Shown here: piece after piece, positions 61,240-64,000 of the stretch
Layout of the letters: the number at the start of each line of letters is the position of its first letter
How positions within the stretch are numbered: position 1 is the first letter of the stretch
Assembly (NCBI GenBank): GCA_023105745.1
Contig: JALGQZ010000005.1
Coordinates: 63,292,019 to 63,356,018 of the forward strand
Reading direction: 5' to 3'
Length of the DNA stretch: 64,000 nucleotides
Origin: Austropuccinia psidii
Lineage: Eukaryota; Basidiomycota; Pucciniomycetes; Pucciniales; Sphaerophragmiaceae
Notes under the pieces: model-generated
The model's input: only the letters and a program-made list of their open reading frames with translations
What the model was told of the DNA's origin: nothing
Database searches by the model: none
Program-made: the position numbers and the translations under genes

Positions 61240-64000
61240 TGTTGAAGCACAAATTGATCCATCATTGTCACCAAAGATGAGGAATGAACTTATTAATGTG
61301 TTATACACATACAATAATGCATTTGCCTCTGATAATGAACCATTAGGTGCTATAAGGGGACATGAAATTGATATTACTCTTAATATTGACAGGCCATATC
61401 CTCCAGTACTTAGAAGACCAGCTTATCCAGCCAGTCCCAGAGCTAGAGAAGCCTTAGAAAAACATATCCAAGAGTTAATTCAACTTGGTGTACTAAGAAA
61501 AGTAGGCCGTAATGAGGAAGTTAAAGTGACAACACCTGTTATTATTGCATGGCATAATGACAAGTCAAGAATGGTTGGAGATTTCAGAGCATTGAATACC
61601 TACACAGTTCCAGATAGGTACCCAATCCCTAGAATTCAAGAAACCCTGACTCAACTGTCTAAATCCAAGTATATAACATCAATGGATGCATTAAAAGGTT
61701 TCCATCAGAATGTTCTGACACCTAAAGCTAAGAAATTACTTAGGATTATCACTCATTGTGGTATTTATGAGTATCTTAGAATGCCATTTGGCAATAAGAA
61801 TGCTCCATCCCATTATCAAAGAATGATGAATACAATCTTTCCCACAGAATTGTCTGGAGGATGGCTTATCATTTATATTGATGATATTATCATATGTTCT
61901 GATTCATGGTCTTTGCACCTTGAAAGACTTACAAGAGTACTTCACAAAATTGCAGAAGTGAACATGAAAATTTCACTTAAGAAATGCAATTTTGGTTTTG
62001 AAGAACTCAAAGAATTAGGACATATTGTTTCTGGTTTAAGCTTGGGTATTGGCAAAAACAAAGTAGCAGCAGTGTTACTTAAGCCAATACCCCAGAATAA
62101 AAAAGAAATGATGTCTTTTCTTTGGTTTTCCAATTATTATAGGCAGCACTTGAAAGACTTTGCAATTCTAGCCAAGTCACTTTACAGAATATGTGATCAA
62201 CAGACTGTATTTGAGATGACACAGGAGGGAATTAAAGCTTATGAAAAGATAAGGACAGCTCTTACAGAGGCCCCTTTACTACTCATGCCTGACTGGAATA
62301 CTCCTTCTAAATTGTACATTGATGCATGGGGAGATGGATTAGGGGCAGCCCTACATCAAGTCCAAATTATTGATGACAAACCTACAGAAGGACCAGTTTG
62401 CTACATCTCAAGGCAAATCAAATCAACAGAAGCCAGATATGGTGCAAGCCAAATGGAGTGTTTATGTTTGGTATGGGCAGTTGAGAAATTACACTATTAT
62501 CTTGATGGAAGTGTTTTTGAAGTGATAACTGACCGTAATGCAGTAAAATCACTTTTTAACATGAAGACTCCCAACAGACACATGTTGAGATGGCAAATAG
62601 CCATTCAGGAATAAAGAGGAAACATGACTATAGTCCACAAAGCAGGAAACATTTACAAGAATGCTGATGGACTTAGCAGGTGGGCATTAGCCAACACTCC
62701 TGATAACCAAGCTTATGTACCCTTGGAAGCTGAACCATGGATTCTAATTCAAGGGATAAATATAACTGATATTGGTACTGAACTCTTTGAAGAGGTCAGA
62801 GAATCTTATAAGCAAGACAAGAACTGCCATATCTTGACTTATTTATTAGATAAAGACTGCAAAGATACATCTTTGGTCAATGCACTAGATGAAGTTTGGA
62901 GAAGCTCCTATTCTGAAGGGAGATTTCATTTGTTTGACGGGATTATTTACCACAGAACCAAACATTCTTGTTTAATGACATTATGCAGCAGATTGCTTAT
63001 CAATATAATTCTTCATGAATTCCATGATAGCATCTACTCTGGACACCTGTCAGAGGACAGAAAACTTGCAAAAGTAAAGAACTGTCCATGGTGGCCATCT
63101 TAGAGAAAAGAAACCATTGAATATTGCCATACCTGTGACAGATGCCAAAACGCAAACAGGAGTACAGGCAAGAAATTTGGACTTATGATCCATATTCAAG
63201 AACCAAAATACCCTTGAGAAGTTGTTCACATGGATTGGGTCACAGCACTTCCTCCAAGTGGTGACAAAGGTTATAATGCTTGTTTAGTCATTGTAGACAG
63301 ATATAGCAAGACTCCCATATTCTTACCATGTCATAAAGATGACACTGCTATGGATACAGCTCTTCTTCTATGGAGTAGAGTTATTTCTAATACAGGATTA
63401 TTTATAGATTTTCATAAGTGACAGAGATCCCATGTTCACATCTGCACTTTGGACCAATCTTCATAGATTGTTTGGGACTAAGTTATCATTCTCTACAGCA
63501 TATCACCCTCAGACAGATGGACTAGCAGAGAGGATGATTCAAACTTTGGAAGACATGATCAGGAGATTTTGTGCATATGGGTTAGAATTCAAAGACTCAG
63601 ATGGCTTTACCCATGACTGGTGCACTCTGATACCTGCATCAGAATTGGAATAAAAGACATCAGTCCATTCTTCCACAGGACAAACTCCTGCTATGTTAGA
63701 AAAAGGATGGAATCCAAGACTCCCAGCAGACACACTGAGGAAATACTTAATTGAAATTCATCCTACAGCTTCCAGCTTCAAGATAATGCTTGATAAAGTA
63801 TAACATCATGCAAAACAAAGTATGGATGATGCTTTTGATTATGCAAAACAGAATTGGGACAAGAGTCATAAAGTACCAGACTTCAAAGTAGGGGACTTGG
63901 TTCTAGTTTCAACCTTGAATTTTAATAATATCAAAGGCCCAAAGAAACTTGATGATTCTTATGAAGGTCCTTTTGTTATTGTTGCCTTACATGGAAACAA
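61240..64000 (+). pseudogene. A' reverse transcriptase, RNase H and integrase, running off the window
   Basis: The frame resumes after the solo LTR. Reverse transcriptase: [19 protein letters not shown] (about 61575-61625) and YIDDIIIC (about 61876). RNase [17 protein letters not shown] (about 62315). A TAA replaces the tyrosine of AIQEYRGNM at 62612. Integrase zinc region HRTKHSCLM (about 62955), then TAG in place of tryptophan near 63100 and TGA in place of tryptophan near 63214. A one-base frameshift lies near 63410, before the second catalytic Asp. Further stops fall near 63652 and 63800. The last readable part is the GPF segment (YEGPFVIVALHG). The 3' LTR lies outside the window. Confidence 0.88.

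Larger units (their letters stand above)
17034..64000 (+). mobile_element. A': family-A Ty3/gypsy element, host of all nested insertions, runs off the right edge
   Basis: The element begins TGTGAGCCTTGAGG at 17034. Its 5' LTR is split by B2 (17034-17545 and 44653-46063, together 1923 bp). Next come the primer-site block, mini-exon and gag (46450-48843, split by B at the CAAAG target), protease (58939-59311, split by a solo LTR), then reverse transcriptase, RNase H and integrase to 64000. Removing B restores continuous protease coding (CVGK then DYLQ), and removing the solo LTR restores SNQLVEAQ. Several nonsense codons and a frameshift make it inactive. It is the oldest layer of the nest. Confidence 0.9.

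Overview
This looks like a transposon-dominated piece of a filamentous fungal genome, most likely a basidiomycete, and a rust fungus is my best guess. The reasons are the very AT-rich sequence, one compact host gene with short introns (a fungal dCMP deaminase), and nested Ty3/gypsy retrotransposons including a chromodomain element. The species cannot be fixed from the sequence alone. No tRNA, rRNA or CRISPR array was seen.

Left part (1-17033): degenerate minisatellite-like repeats; a decayed minus-strand Ty3/gypsy copy (family A) with its LTR; two Tc1/mariner copies, one with both terminal inverted repeats; the only confident host gene (DCD1, minus strand, 9674-11056, four exons); and two decayed, related hAT transposases.

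Right part (17034-64000): one nested block. A plus-strand family-A element (A') starts at 17034 and runs off the right edge. Four elements were inserted into it in layers, each bounded by a 5-bp target duplication read directly from the sequence. B2 (17546-44647, duplication AAAGA) sits inside the A' 5' LTR. B2 itself was hit by C (19726-30239, GAACC) and by D (34532-44241, GCATC). B (48844-58933, CAAAG) and a solo family-A LTR (59312-61234, CAACT) interrupt the A' coding region. Removing the insertions rejoins the A' LTR to 1923 bp, exactly the length of the solo LTR. B has an intact 1974-codon Gag-Pol and nearly identical LTRs. D has intact gag and pol, and its two LTRs differ only in a GCGCA repeat array. 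A', B2 and C are broken.

The most interesting structure is shared by families A, B and C. Between the LTR and gag lies a candidate mini-exon flanked by good splice signals. It is 159, 198 or 150 nt long (always a multiple of 3), open in the same phase, and lacks any ATG. The gag start codon lies inside the following short intron, 11-14 nt before a conserved ACCAG acceptor. Downstream, about 500-600 nt are open in two frames at once: a cross-family conserved Gag-like core and the Gag-Pol frame. In B and B2, splicing would remove the Gag-Pol ATG and join the mini-exon in frame to the core. This suggests a splicing switch between two overlapping proteins. D shows a different feature: the sequence right after its 5' LTR is not a tRNA-type site but is complementary over 14 nt to a segment within the LTR, as in Tf1-like self-priming.
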